DNA of 55,443 bases from Candidatus Campbellbacteria bacterium (GTDB taxonomy: Bacteria; Patescibacteriota; Minisyncoccia; Phycocordibacterales; JABAAK01), in the NCBI GenBank assembly GCA_028817035.1, contig JAPPQH010000008.1, positions 1-55,443 on the forward strand, read 5' to 3'. Of the stretch, positions 39,131 to 48,360 are shown piece after piece. Made by a program: the position numbers and the translations under genes. Numbering within the stretch: the first letter of the stretch is position 1; each line of letters begins with the position of its first letter. The notes beneath the pieces are model-generated. The model did no database searches. It was not told where the DNA came from and was given only the letters and a program-made list of their open reading frames with translations.

Positions 39131-41164
39131 ATGGTTTACAGAAAAAGTACTTCCTCTTCCTCTGATAAGGAAAGGGAGTCAAAAACAAACGCAAAGACAA
39201 GTTCATATTTTTCAAGTTCCGACATAAAAAGAAAAAGGGTCGGTGGTGTTCGTTCTGTGGCAAACACAGGTAGTGAGCACAAATGGGGTATGACAAATTC
39301 CAAGAGAACGCCTTCAACCACTCCATCAAGGTCATCATCTATAGCCACGAAGAAACCTTTTGAGAATCGTGTCCGAAGAGTAGGCAGAGGCAGAAAAATA
39401 ATGCAGAAGAAAAAATATATCCACCTTGAACTTTCTGAGAAGCACATGTCGAAAGACTTGATTAAAAAAATACCGCCCATAGCAAAAGGTGATGTTCGCA
39501 TATTGTTTTTCGGCGGAGTGGAAGAGATTGGCAGAAACATGTCTGCCGTTCAATGTGGTGATGAGATTGTGATAGTGGATTGTGGATGTCAGTTTAGTGT
39601 CCCAAGCGCTCCTGGTATAGATTATGTTCTTCCTAATATAAGATACCTTGAAGAAAACAAAGACAAGATAAAGGCGATGCTTATCACCCACGGACACTTA
39701 GACCACATAGGCGGGATAATGTTTCTTGCTGAGAGGCTTGGCTACCCCCCTATTTATTCAAGAAACCTAACCAATATATTTATAAAAAGGCGACAAGAAG
39801 AAGTCATAGGACACAAACCACTTGATTACAACGATGTTCAGGCGGACAGCGTTATAGAGTTGGGTGAAAACTTTGTTATAAAATTCTTCTCTGTCACGCA
39901 CACAATTCCCGATTCTATGGGAATAATAATCAACACGCCACTTGGAAATGTTGTGTATACTGGTGATGTAAAACTTGACCATACGGATGGTGTGGTCGCT
40001 GATCACGAAGTAAAAGAGTATTCAAGGTTCAAGAAAGACAAGGTCCTCGTTTCACTCGCGGACTCCACAAACGCAGAAAACCCAGGCTTTTCACTTCCAG
40101 AGAAATTAATTGACAAAAACCTTGCTGAAATAATTAAAAACACAAAGGGACGGTTGATAATGGGAACCTTTGCATCTCAACTTGAACGGGTTTCAAACAT
40201 AATAAGAGCCGTTGAGCACTGCAATAAAAAAGTTATTGTTGATGGTCGTAGCTTAAAAACAAATGTCGCAATAGTTCAAGAAACAGGATACCTAAAAGTT
40301 AAAAAAGGGACATTTATACCTATTGAAAAAATGGGTGATTATCCTAAAAATAAAATTGTGATATTGGCGACCGGAGCACAAGCCGACAGATACGCAGTTC
40401 TTATGCGCGTTTCAAACAAAACCCACAAACACATCCGACTTGAAAAAGACGACACGATAGTGCTCTCCTCTTCCGTTGTTCCTGGAAATGAGGTTGCTGT
40501 TCAGATCCTTAAAGACAACCTTTCAAGGCAGGGCTCAAAGATAATCACTTACAACACGAGTGATGTTCATGCAAGTGGGCATGCCAACAGAGCAGAGCTT
40601 GAGTGGATACATAAAAAAATGGACCCTGAATTCTTTATTCCTGTACACGGTCATCATTATATGCTTAGAGTTCACGCAGAAATAGGAAAAGTGGTAGGAA
40701 TTCCAGAGGAAAACATATTTATCCCAGACAACGGGTCAATAGTAGAGTTCACAAAAAGTGGTAGCAAAGTTAAGGGTAAGATTCTAAAAGAAAAAATGCC
40801 ATCAGCAATGACAACAGTTGACGGTCTGACAATTGGAGACATACAAGACATGGTTATAAGAGACAGGACCATGCTTGCAGCAGATGGGATATTTACCACA
40901 ATTATTATCATCAATCAGAGAACAAGAAAACTGAAAAAATCTCCTGACATAATTTCACGAGGTTTTGTGTATTTGAGAGAATCACAAACTCTATTGCAGG
41001 AATCAAGGGTGTTGATTAAAAAATCGGTTGAGAAGACCATAAAGAATATGTACCCTATCAACCTTGATGTAGTAAAGAAAAATCTTTCACACGATTTGGA
41101 GGACTTTTTGTTCCAAAAAACAACCAAACGACCTCTTATAATTCCAACTATATTTACTGTTTAA
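39131..41164 (+). CDS. rnj: Ribonuclease J
   Basis: 677 residues. Metallo-beta-lactamase/beta-CASP RNase with endo- and 5'-exonuclease activity in mRNA decay and rRNA maturation. The zinc motif HGHLDH is at about 187-192 (LITHGHLDHIGG); other landmarks are DCGCQFSVPSAPGIDYVLPN, VYTGDVKLDHTDG, beta-CASP IMGTFASQLERVSNIIRA, and VHASGHANRAELEWIHKKM with FIPVHGHHYML. The first 110 residues are a Ser/Lys/Arg-rich, probably disordered extension, longer than in Bacillus; it may bind RNA or partners. Confidence 0.93.
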   Translation: MVYRKSTSSSSDKERESKTNAKTSSYFSSSDIKRKRVGGVRSVANTGSEHKWGMTNSKRTPSTTPSRSSSIATKKPFENRVRRVGRGRKIMQKKKYIHLELSEKHMSKDLIKKIPPIAKGDVRILFFGGVEEIGRNMSAVQCGDEIVIVDCGCQFSVPSAPGIDYVLPNIRYLEENKDKIKAMLITHGHLDHIGGIMFLAERLGYPPIYSRNLTNIFIKRRQEEVIGHKPLDYNDVQADSVIELGENFVIKFFSVTHTIPDSMGIIINTPLGNVVYTGDVKLDHTDGVVADHEVKEYSRFKKDKVLVSLADSTNAENPGFSLPEKLIDKNLAEIIKNTKGRLIMGTFASQLERVSNIIRAVEHCNKKVIVDGRSLKTNVAIVQETGYLKVKKGTFIPIEKMGDYPKNKIVILATGAQADRYAVLMRVSNKTHKHIRLEKDDTIVLSSSVVPGNEVAVQILKDNLSRQGSKIITYNTSDVHASGHANRAELEWIHKKMDPEFFIPVHGHHYMLRVHAEIGKVVGIPEENIFIPDNGSIVEFTKSGSKVKGKILKEKMPSAMTTVDGLTIGDIQDMVIRDRTMLAADGIFTTIIIINQRTRKLKKSPDIISRGFVYLRESQTLLQESRVLIKKSVEKTIKNMYPINLDVVKKNLSHDLEDFLFQKTTKRPLIIPTIFTV

Positions 41165-41206
41165 TTTAATTGAGTGAGTGGGGGTTGGTTAAGGTTGTGA
41201 CAGAAA

Positions 41207-41872
41207 TTAAGGCCAGAAATTTTTTGCTTTTGGGTAGATTTTTGTTAATGGGTCTTTCTGGTGTAGGTCTTTATTCCCTCTTGGGTTGCCGTATGACCTT
41301 CCATACTCAACGACCTTGTAGGTGAAAGCAAACCAGTCTTTTTTTGGTATCACCTCCATCAAATCTCTCTCTATTTTTACTGCGTCTTTGTAGTCCGTAA
41401 GGTCAAATCGGCGCGCAAAACGGATCATATGGGTGTCTACAACGATTCCCTCAACCACATTGAAAAGGTTGCCTAAAATGACATTGGCAGTTTTGCGCGC
41501 CACCCCTGGCAACTTAAGCATCTCTTTCATGTTTCTCGGCATTTTACCACCAAAATCTTTGTCTAACATTTTAGCGGCAGCAAGAATGTTTTTGGTCTTG
41601 TTATGATAAAAACCAGTTGAGTGTATGTCTTTCTCAAACTCTGCCCTGTCGGCGTTTATATAGTCCTGAAACTTTGGATATTTTTTAAAAAGTGTTTTTG
41701 TAACCTGATTAACTTTCTTGTCTGTGCATTGTGCTGAGAGTTGAACAGCAACCATAAGTTCCCAATGTGTCTTGTAATTTAACACGAGTTTTGCATCTGG
41801 AAAAAGTTTATTAAGCCCTTTTATGAGTTTGGTTGCACGGGCATTTCTTTCTTTTTGTTTTTGCGGTGTCAT
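41207..41872 (-). CDS. nth: Endonuclease III-like DNA glycosylase lacking the Fe-S cluster
   Basis: 221 residues. HhH-GPD core: LKLPGVARKTANVILGNLF with the catalytic Lys, and VVDTHMIRFARRFDLT with the catalytic Asp. QLSAQCTDKKVNQVTKTLF is the usual N-terminal block. The four C-terminal cysteines that hold [4Fe-4S] in Nth/MutY are absent (only one Cys in the protein); the end reads YGRSYGNPRGNKDLHQKDPL. Repairs oxidised pyrimidines by family inference. Overlaps the upstream DUF389 gene by 4 bases. Confidence 0.9.
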   Translation of the reverse strand: MTPQKQKERNARATKLIKGLNKLFPDAKLVLNYKTHWELMVAVQLSAQCTDKKVNQVTKTLFKKYPKFQDYINADRAEFEKDIHSTGFYHNKTKNILAAAKMLDKDFGGKMPRNMKEMLKLPGVARKTANVILGNLFNVVEGIVVDTHMIRFARRFDLTDYKDAVKIERDLMEVIPKKDWFAFTYKVVEYGRSYGNPRGNKDLHQKDPLTKIYPKAKNFWP

Positions 41873-42741
41873 TCTTTGGGTTTTTGTTGGGGTTTTGGCG
41901 GTGTGGTTGGCGTTGGGTCGTCTGCTTTTTCAATTTTTTCTTCCTTTGCTACTTCCTTTTTGTCTTCTGCTTTCTTTTCTTTTTTATCTTGCGCTTTCTT
42001 TTTCTCTTGAACATAGTCCTCTTTCTTTTCAAGTGCCTCTGCCTTCTTTGCCTCTTTTTCAACGCGATTTTCCTCTGATATTACTGTTTTTTCTGCTACT
42101 TTTTTCTTTTCCCTTAAATCAAAAATGGAAAACAGTATGATACTTGCAAAAATAACACCAAGTATGTTTATCAATAACAGCAAAAACGAGCCACGCATTA
42201 ACTCAAGATTTAGAGTTGCCGTTGCTATGCTAAATGTTGATAAAACAGGGATAAGAGATACAGAGATTGCGGCACTCGCAAGAGCGGTATTTGTTCTTTT
42301 GTTACGAACTATGAATATGGTAGCCGCAGTTGAAGCGATTATTGCTGTAAAGAAGTAAAGTAGTGATGCACTGTTTCTTGCGATTATTTCACTACTTTCA
42401 ATATCACCTATCTGACCGAACAAAAGAACAACAACGACAGACACAACAAAAGCCAAAACAACAGAGCGAAAAATTGTTTTTGCTGAACGGGATATGAGGG
42501 TGGAGTCAGACAGAGAGAAACCAAGCGACAAAGCCATAAAAGGATAAAGAAGTGGAGCAATGAAAACGCTTCCTATTATTATCACAGGATCGTCAAGCAA
42601 TAGCCCAAATGTTGCCATCACCGTTGAAAGAACAAGGGCTATAAAGAAGTCCTGGTCGGGCGTGCTGTATGTGATGAGGGTCTTTATCGTTGACTCTCTT
42701 TGCTCTTGTGTAATATTTTTGAAAGCGAAAAACAATGACAT
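41869..42741 (-). CDS. DUF389 (TIGR00341-like) integral membrane protein
   Basis: 290 residues. Six or so membrane segments in residues 30-210 with the DUF389 signature (LSTVMATFGLLLDDPVIIIG, SVFIAPLLYPFMALSLGFSL, AALASAAISVSLIPVL-like segment). The last 75 residues are a Lys/Glu-rich charged tail (KKEDYVQEKKKAQDKKEKKA) ending in prolines, probably cytoplasmic. Function of the family is unknown. Overlaps nth by four bases, so translation is probably coupled. Confidence 0.88.
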   Translation of the reverse strand: MSLFFAFKNITQEQRESTIKTLITYSTPDQDFFIALVLSTVMATFGLLLDDPVIIIGSVFIAPLLYPFMALSLGFSLSDSTLISRSAKTIFRSVVLAFVVSVVVVLLFGQIGDIESSEIIARNSASLLYFFTAIIASTAATIFIVRNKRTNTALASAAISVSLIPVLSTFSIATATLNLELMRGSFLLLLINILGVIFASIILFSIFDLREKKKVAEKTVISEENRVEKEAKKAEALEKKEDYVQEKKKAQDKKEKKAEDKKEVAKEEKIEKADDPTPTTPPKPQQKPKE

Positions 42742-42854
42742 ATCTTAAGTTAGGTTTTTGTTTAATAAGCGCTTGGATAATACAAGTTCCTCTTCTTTGT
42801 CATCCATATATACAACAAATTATACTATTAATTTTATTTTGTATACTGCGAATC

Positions 42855-43340
42855 CTATCTGAATTTGTCTTTAATTGTAGACCAAGACATAAAAACCAAA
42901 ATGGCGCTCAAGGATGTCTTCACAAGACCAAGTGCTGTTACAAAAGCAGGCGAGGAACTTGTGTTATCCAAGTCCATAAGAATTTCTGGATTTTCAATCA
43001 GAAAAGAATTTGTGTAGTGGGAGGAAATGGAAGCCAATACAATGAAGACAGCAAACCCGATTGTGTATGACACTCTTCCCCAATTCTTTAGACCAAGAAC
43101 ATAACCAAGATACCCAAAGAATAGAAAAATGATGAGAGCAAGGTTTGCAAGAAACAAAGATATTTCAAGAGAACCAATCTCAAGCATATCAACAGCTGGC
43201 GCTGCTGTTTCATACATTGAATCTCCTAAAGTATTTGTTAGTACAAGAGCAATCAGAATTAAAACATCTGCAATCAAAAATCTCTTAAATAGTTTTACTT
43301 TATCAGTAGTCACTGTAGGCGTTTGCTGTTGTGTTTCCAT
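42855..43340 (-). CDS. Hypothetical protein with four membrane helices
   Basis: About 161 residues from the ATG at 43340 (METQQQTP). Four hydrophobic segments: FLIADVLILIALVLTNTLG, SLFLANLALIIFLFFGYLGY, YTIGFAVFIVLASISS and SAILVFMSWSTIKDKFR-type end. No family recognised. The upstream in-frame ATG at 43403 gives a non-typical leader and is disfavoured. The 113 bases between this gene and 42741 hold nothing I can identify. Confidence 0.65.
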   Translation of the reverse strand: METQQQTPTVTTDKVKLFKRFLIADVLILIALVLTNTLGDSMYETAAPAVDMLEIGSLEISLFLANLALIIFLFFGYLGYVLGLKNWGRVSYTIGFAVFIVLASISSHYTNSFLIENPEILMDLDNTSSSPAFVTALGLVKTSLSAILVFMSWSTIKDKFR

Positions 43341-43432
43341 ATAGTTATTATTTTTGTTAATACTTACTAATGTAACTTTATTATACAACATATCGTCAAT
43401 CAAGCAATATCCAGTTATGGTAATATAGTGTT

Positions 43433-44422
43433 ATGTTTAGGTATTTATTAATAGTCATTTTATTGTTTTTTCTTTGGTTCTTTTGGGCAAGCGGAGATGC
43501 CCTAAAAGAAGGCGAAGTGGTGGCTCATAAAAAAGAATTTGAAGTGGCAAAAGAGGGGGATGTTTTTAATATCGTGACCTATAATGTTGGTTATTTTTCA
43601 GGGTTTGCAAATGAGGGGCTTGCGGTAGATAAAAGTGTTGGTTTTATTGAGGAAAAACGCACTCCCGACATTATCATTGAGGAAACGAAAGAGATATTAA
43701 AAGATTTTGAGATAGACATACTTGCCACACAGGAGATTGATAGGGACTCAAAAAGGTCGCAAGATATAGACCAAGTGGATGAGGTTGCCGATGCGCTCTC
43801 ATCACCGTATTCTGCTTTTGCTGTAAATTGGAATAAGAATTTTATCCCCTACCCAATCACGAAACCGAGCCGTTGGTTTGGAAGAACAATTTCCGGACAG
43901 GCAATTTTTTCAAAATTTAAAATAGTCAATCACAAATCAATAAAACTTACCCGACCAAAACAACTACCCCTTCGTGATAGTTTTTATTTTGATCGCTTGG
44001 CTCAAGTTGTTGAGTTGGATGTTGGGAGGTCTTATCCATTGTTTGTTATAAACATACACCTTGATGCGTTCTCTGCTGATGGTGCAATTGTGCAATCAAA
44101 AGAAGTCCTTGAAATTTACAGAGAATACAAAGACAAAGGGGCTGTTATCTTGCTTGGCGATTTTAACAACGACATACGGGACGACAAGGGAAACACAACG
44201 CTTGATGCATTCTTTGACTCGGATGAGATTGTGATAACCAAAAAAATATTTGAGGAGGATGACTTTACCTACCCTTCTTCAAATGCAAAAATTAGGATTG
44301 ACCATATACTTTATGATCCTGACGAACTGTCTTTAATAAATGAAAGAACTCTGAAAGAAGTGGGCAATGGCTCCGACCACTTGCCTGTTATTGCGACATT
44401 CTCTTTTATAGATGAGATATAA
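43433..44422 (+). CDS. Membrane-anchored endonuclease/exonuclease/phosphatase (EEP) family hydrolase
   Basis: 329 residues. N-terminal hydrophobic helix (YLLIVILLFFLWFFWASGD) then an EEP fold: VTYNVGYFSGF, ILATQEIDRDSKRSQD (metal Glu), FVINIHLDAFSADGA, VILLGDFNNDIRD, RIDHILYDPDEL and NGSDHLPVIATFSF (catalytic His). The family includes nucleases, sphingomyelinases and phosphatases; the anchored, outward-facing position suggests extracellular DNA or lipid hydrolysis. Substrate not decidable. Confidence 0.88.
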   Translation: MFRYLLIVILLFFLWFFWASGDALKEGEVVAHKKEFEVAKEGDVFNIVTYNVGYFSGFANEGLAVDKSVGFIEEKRTPDIIIEETKEILKDFEIDILATQEIDRDSKRSQDIDQVDEVADALSSPYSAFAVNWNKNFIPYPITKPSRWFGRTISGQAIFSKFKIVNHKSIKLTRPKQLPLRDSFYFDRLAQVVELDVGRSYPLFVINIHLDAFSADGAIVQSKEVLEIYREYKDKGAVILLGDFNNDIRDDKGNTTLDAFFDSDEIVITKKIFEEDDFTYPSSNAKIRIDHILYDPDELSLINERTLKEVGNGSDHLPVIATFSFIDEI

Positions 44423-44423
44423 A

Positions 44424-44467
44424 AAAATAAGAGCCTCTGTTTTCCCTTTTGGGGGGAAAACAGAGGC
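44424..44467 (-). terminator. Intrinsic terminator of gene 44467-44808
   Basis: GCCTCTGTTTTCCCCCC...GGGAAAACAGAGGC, a 14-bp stem starting at the stop codon, followed by TCTTATTTTTTTAT on the minus strand. Also lies just after the EEP gene stop on the other strand. Confidence 0.88.
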
Positions 44468-44808
44468 TAGTAGACTGTTAGCCCACTTTTGTCTTCTTTG
44501 ATTCTATCAAAGAGTGAGAGCCACTCGTTGGCTTTGGCCTCTCCTTCTCCTTCTACCTTTGCAAAAAAGGTTTGAAGACACTTTTCACAAAGATAAAGAG
44601 TAGTTGAGTGGGGGTCCAGTTTGCCGAGAGAATGCTGTGGTGTATTTTCGCAAGGATCAGAATCTAGCGAAGAATCCTTCCTTCCGGCACATCCCTCAAG
44701 AGTCGTACCTCCCACTCCACCCTTAAGGAAAAGCGACTGCCCACCTTCTGGCAAACTAAGAGTCACTTGTCCGAACATTTGGGTTAGTTCACCCGCTACT
44801 GCTTCCAT
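44467..44808 (-). CDS. Small cysteine-containing hypothetical protein (single-gene unit)
   Basis: 113 residues, no family recognised. Start supported by AAAAGGAGGAAGTGTT, the same ribosome site as in the unit at 22185. Sequence: EAVAGELTQMFGQVTLSLPE, a Gly/Ser region with GCAGRKDSSLDSDPCENTP, then LYLCEKCLQTFFAKVEGEGE with a CxxC, possibly half of a metal site (CEKC plus the two upstream cysteines). The intrinsic terminator is immediate. Upstream, TATTAT at about 44840 is a -10 candidate but no TTGACA is seen, so the promoter is weaker than in the other units. Confidence 0.68.
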   Translation of the reverse strand: MEAVAGELTQMFGQVTLSLPEGGQSLFLKGGVGGTTLEGCAGRKDSSLDSDPCENTPQHSLGKLDPHSTTLYLCEKCLQTFFAKVEGEGEAKANEWLSLFDRIKEDKSGLTVY

Positions 44809-44884
44809 AACACTTCCTCCTTTTTGCGTATAAAGAACGCCTAATAATATTTATACTACAAAAAAGGTGATATGTGATAAAAAA

Positions 44885-46396
44885 TCAATTTTGTTTTGTG
44901 TAATAATCCAGCTTCTCAAATATCTTTACCATAGCAAGCGTATCAAGCTCACAATATTTTGATAAATCGTTGAATAAAGATTCCCTCTTTGTAGGGTTTT
45001 TTCCGTCCAACACAATTTCTGCCCAAATTCTCTGTGCGGAAGCGCCTTCCTGTATATTGAGTTTTTTATATGACAACTCTGGGATGATAACCGGAAGAAC
45101 ATTCTTTATGGAAGAACTGCCGAAAAACTCCGCATCTGACACATAGCCATTTGAAAATGGAATCATAAGATCCACTATTCTTTCATTAACACTTTTTAAA
45201 TAATTTTTCTCTGCAGGGACAAACTCAGACATAAGCGTATTACACCCTTTCTCAAATGTCTGGTACCACACCACAATGCTACCCTCTTCCCCCAAATCAT
45301 TTTTTAATTGTTGAACAAGGGGTTCAATTGATAGACTATTTTCTTTGTGTAAATACTCTTTATGAACCAAGTCCTCACCAGGTTTATTTATGATATGTAG
45401 TGAATATTGAAAAGGTATCTGCTGATATGGTCTAAGACCATCAAAAGGCGGTATTACTTTTGAAAAAGTCTCATAATCAAGGAAATATAACGGGTATTTT
45501 ATGTTTGAGAGAAAATTTTTTATGTTTTCCGTGTCTATCTCCCTCCCCCCCTTCTTTGTTATAACAACCTGTCTCTGTTGGTACGAATTAAGATCAAAGT
45601 CATCTGGAATTTCTTTTATTTTTTTTATTCCCAATTTTTCAAACTCGCTTAACTGATCTACTTTCAGTCTACACAAATTGTAGCAACTTTCTTTTGGTAT
45701 CTTTCCGTAAATGTTTTCACAAATATCCAGCCATTCTTTTAATGCCACCTGCTCTGCAAGCTTCGGTGAGAAATCGGGCTTTGTCTCTTCGTTTAAGATT
45801 TTGAAAGCACTTCTTATTTTATCTTCTGTCTCTTCTTTAAGTTCTGACACATCTCTTGTTATATCATCTATAGAAGAAATTTCTTTTGGGTCTATCTCAC
45901 CATTTCTTGTGTATTGATTGTTTACATATATCACATACACCTTGAAGACATCTATGCCCACTCTATCAAGAACTGCTTTTTGAAATGCAAGATCTTTTAT
46001 GTGGTCTTGCTTTAGAGATGTGCTTGACTTTATTTCATACAGATTAAATGTATTGTCTTCCACTCTTTCTACTACATCTGATATACAGGTTATACTCCCC
46101 TCTTTTTCAAATGGCGCTTCAAAACGCGCTTGTAGGATGACCTTTGCTCCGTCTCGGATTGCTTGACCTGTTTTGCCTGTAAGTCTTTTATATTCACCAA
46201 AATCACTGAAACCAAGCTTTGTGGCAGAAGAAAACATCTGCTCTGCAACTTTTTCAAACCTCTGACCCTCACGAAAAAGCGACAATAAATTTTCATCTGG
46301 TGGCGGAATCTTATCTTTATCAAACTTTTTAAGCCAAAGCCACGCAGGGTGTTTCAGAAACATCATATATTCCGATTTGGAAATCTGCTTATTCAT
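44885..46396 (-). CDS. DUF2779-type two-domain nuclease
   Basis: About 503 residues from the ATG at 46396 (MNKQISKSEY). The N-terminal half is RecB/Cas4-like PD-(D/E)XK: SKSEYMMFLKHPAWLWLKKF, CISDVVERVEDNTFNLYEIK (Asp ... Glu-x-Lys), KDLAFQKAVLDRVG, and a late cysteine pair (ESCYNLCRLK) that may be a remnant of an Fe-S site. The C-terminal half is an RNase H-like exonuclease: YPLYFLDYETFSKVIPPFDG, VWYQTFEKGCN, and KYCELDTLAMVKIFEKL. Domain combination matches DUF2779 proteins; a DNA repair or defence role is inferred. Confidence 0.85.
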   Translation of the reverse strand: MNKQISKSEYMMFLKHPAWLWLKKFDKDKIPPPDENLLSLFREGQRFEKVAEQMFSSATKLGFSDFGEYKRLTGKTGQAIRDGAKVILQARFEAPFEKEGSITCISDVVERVEDNTFNLYEIKSSTSLKQDHIKDLAFQKAVLDRVGIDVFKVYVIYVNNQYTRNGEIDPKEISSIDDITRDVSELKEETEDKIRSAFKILNEETKPDFSPKLAEQVALKEWLDICENIYGKIPKESCYNLCRLKVDQLSEFEKLGIKKIKEIPDDFDLNSYQQRQVVITKKGGREIDTENIKNFLSNIKYPLYFLDYETFSKVIPPFDGLRPYQQIPFQYSLHIINKPGEDLVHKEYLHKENSLSIEPLVQQLKNDLGEEGSIVVWYQTFEKGCNTLMSEFVPAEKNYLKSVNERIVDLMIPFSNGYVSDAEFFGSSSIKNVLPVIIPELSYKKLNIQEGASAQRIWAEIVLDGKNPTKRESLFNDLSKYCELDTLAMVKIFEKLDYYTKQN

Positions 46397-46445
46397 TAAA
46401 TACCAGTTTATCATTTTAGAGGATAATTTGATACAATAGATTAAT

Positions 46446-46516
46446 TGCTGGGTCGTCTAATGGTAGGACGCTTGGTTCTGGCCCAAGTAATCAAGGTTCG
46501 AGTCCTTGCCCAGCAG
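46446..46516 (+). tRNA. tRNA-Gln (CTG)
   Basis: Acceptor TGCTGGG/CCCAGCA, D stem GTCT/GGAC, anticodon stem CTTGG/CCAAG with loop TTCTGGC (CTG), T arm CAAGG TTCGAGT CCTTG, discriminator G. CCA not encoded. A defective second copy is at 48353. Confidence 0.93.
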
Positions 46517-46564
46517 CAATAATTATATTTTACATTATACATATATTGATGTATAATAATTATA

Positions 46565-48214
46565 ATGAGACTTCACTCGCTCAGTAAAATATCCCGTAGG
46601 CGTGATGTTTGTAACAAGGGCTATTGTTTACAAAAAATTAAAATCGCAGGACACAATGTTGCAAGTGGTTTTATTGTGCCTACTAAATATCCACTGGAGC
46701 AGATGCAGGAAAAGGTTCTAAAAGAATTTGACCAGCTTGGCACGGACAAGGTTATAGTCAGATCATCATTCTCTAGTGAGGATGAAAAAACTAGAAGTTA
46801 TGCTGGGGTTTTTAATTCCATAACAAATGTAGGTAGATCTAAACTTATCAGTAAGATAAAGGAGGTTGTTGGGGGTAGAGATGGGATGGCAGTGGTGATA
46901 CAGGAGATGAAAAAACCCGATATATCTGGTGTTATGTTCACTGATAACGGAAGGGGTGATGTAAGGATAGAGCTGGCGAAGGGCGGGGTCAGCAGAATTG
47001 TATCAGGAAAGACAACTCCCGAGGTGTGCGAAATTGTTCGGAATCGTGTCATATATGACGGAAAATTAATATCGCCCAAAAAAATCTCCCGTCTTAAGAG
47101 GGCTGGAGATAATCTCCAGAAACTTTTTGGATGTCCCCAAGATGTGGAATGGGCGTTTATAGGAGACAAGCTCTATATTTTTCAGTCTCGTCCTATAACC
47201 AAATTCCCAAACAAGATGTATGTACTGGAAGAGGTTCGAGAATATGCAGATTTATTCATATTAGACCACCATCTGTTAAAGTCAATGAATGAGTTTCTTG
47301 AGAAAGAATTTAATGGATTTTACCTGAAATCCTGTGTTTTGAAATACAACCCAAAAAAGAAAATGATAACAAAATATATAGACCAAAAGGAATTCAAGGC
47401 ATATATAGGACTGGTGATAAGCAGAGCGAAGGAAGATAAAAGGTGGCTCCATAAAATTCTATACAAGGATATGAAAAATATGATTCTCGAAAATAAAGAT
47501 TATTTGGACAAGAAGAGGTTGGTGACAAATAAGTCGGAGTTTTTGCGTTATATGAGGGTGGTGGAGAAATTCACACCACTCTATTCCCTAACACACTCTT
47601 TTGCACTAAACCCTGAAGTGGGAAAAAGAGAGAATAAGATGGCGATAAAACACAGAAAGTTTCTTGAAAAATATTCGGATGTTGATATGGATATCGTAGC
47701 ACCATTTATACAATCCCTAAAAAATAATCAGAGAAAAGCACTGATGACATCAACTCTTGATATGTTTAAGGAGAATAAGACAAAAGAGATGAAAAAAACT
47801 ATGTATTTTATAGATGGGTCTATAGTTTCCAGTAAAGATGTCCAACGACATCTTAAAAAACTTAATATGTCTTTTGAAAAGCAAAATATAAAAGGGGTAA
47901 AAGTGTTGCACGGCAACCCAATTTATCCTAAAGATGTAAAAGGTCGTGTCTGCATATTAAGGTCTGTAAGAGATATGAAAAAGTTTCACAAAGGATCTAT
48001 TCTTGTCGCGTCTTCGTTTGGACCAGAATATTACAAGTTGGTTGAGGAATCAAATGGTGTGGTGGTTGAGAATGGAGGAGAATTGTCACACGCTGCAATA
48101 CACGCAAGAGAGTGGAAAAAGTCCTGTGTGATAGGCGTTAAAAATGCAAAAAACATTCTCAAAGATGGACAAATGATTAGTGTTACAAAAACAGGGAAAA
48201 TCTTTATACACTAA
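46565..48214 (+). CDS. PEP synthase/PPDK-like protein lacking the PEP-binding barrel
   Basis: 549 residues. The N-terminal half is a PPDK/PpsA-type ATP-grasp: VIVRSSFSSEDEKTRSYAGV, VVIQEMKKPDISGVMFTD, CPQDVEWAFIGDKLYIFQSR. The C-terminus is the swivelling phosphohistidine domain (GVVVENGGELSHAAIHAREW) with the likely phospho-His at 509. The C-terminal TIM barrel of true PEP synthases is absent and a 250-residue helical insert of unknown function replaces the usual linker. Similar truncated architectures include antibiotic (rifampin) phosphotransferases, so the substrate may be non-canonical. It lies 8 bases after a TATAAT box (leaderless) and is bracketed by tRNA-Gln copies. Confidence 0.82.
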   Translation: MRLHSLSKISRRRDVCNKGYCLQKIKIAGHNVASGFIVPTKYPLEQMQEKVLKEFDQLGTDKVIVRSSFSSEDEKTRSYAGVFNSITNVGRSKLISKIKEVVGGRDGMAVVIQEMKKPDISGVMFTDNGRGDVRIELAKGGVSRIVSGKTTPEVCEIVRNRVIYDGKLISPKKISRLKRAGDNLQKLFGCPQDVEWAFIGDKLYIFQSRPITKFPNKMYVLEEVREYADLFILDHHLLKSMNEFLEKEFNGFYLKSCVLKYNPKKKMITKYIDQKEFKAYIGLVISRAKEDKRWLHKILYKDMKNMILENKDYLDKKRLVTNKSEFLRYMRVVEKFTPLYSLTHSFALNPEVGKRENKMAIKHRKFLEKYSDVDMDIVAPFIQSLKNNQRKALMTSTLDMFKENKTKEMKKTMYFIDGSIVSSKDVQRHLKKLNMSFEKQNIKGVKVLHGNPIYPKDVKGRVCILRSVRDMKKFHKGSILVASSFGPEYYKLVEESNGVVVENGGELSHAAIHAREWKKSCVIGVKNAKNILKDGQMISVTKTGKIFIH

Positions 48215-48360
48215 AAATCCTCATTTATAAGTCTCCCCAACTCTTTTTTGAGGACTTTTTGTTTGTTTCGCTCTGCCTTCCAACCCGTGAGGTTTGCCAA
48301 AAGCTGGACAAGTGTCGCAAGACCAGAGAGTGCTATAATGTAGAGCAAGAAATGGGTCAT
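48211..48360 (-). CDS. Possible 49-residue membrane peptide, doubtful
   Basis: Minus-strand frame MTHFLLYIIALSGLATLVQL followed by ANLTGWKAERNKQKVLKKEL: one hydrophobic helix and a basic tail, which is a believable small membrane protein. However, its ATG lies inside the duplicated tRNA-Gln segment, there is no ribosome site, and the stop overlaps the end of the gene on the other strand. It may be the fragment of a gene cut by the tRNA duplication. Confidence 0.3.
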   Translation of the reverse strand: MTHFLLYIIALSGLATLVQLLANLTGWKAERNKQKVLKKELGRLINEDF

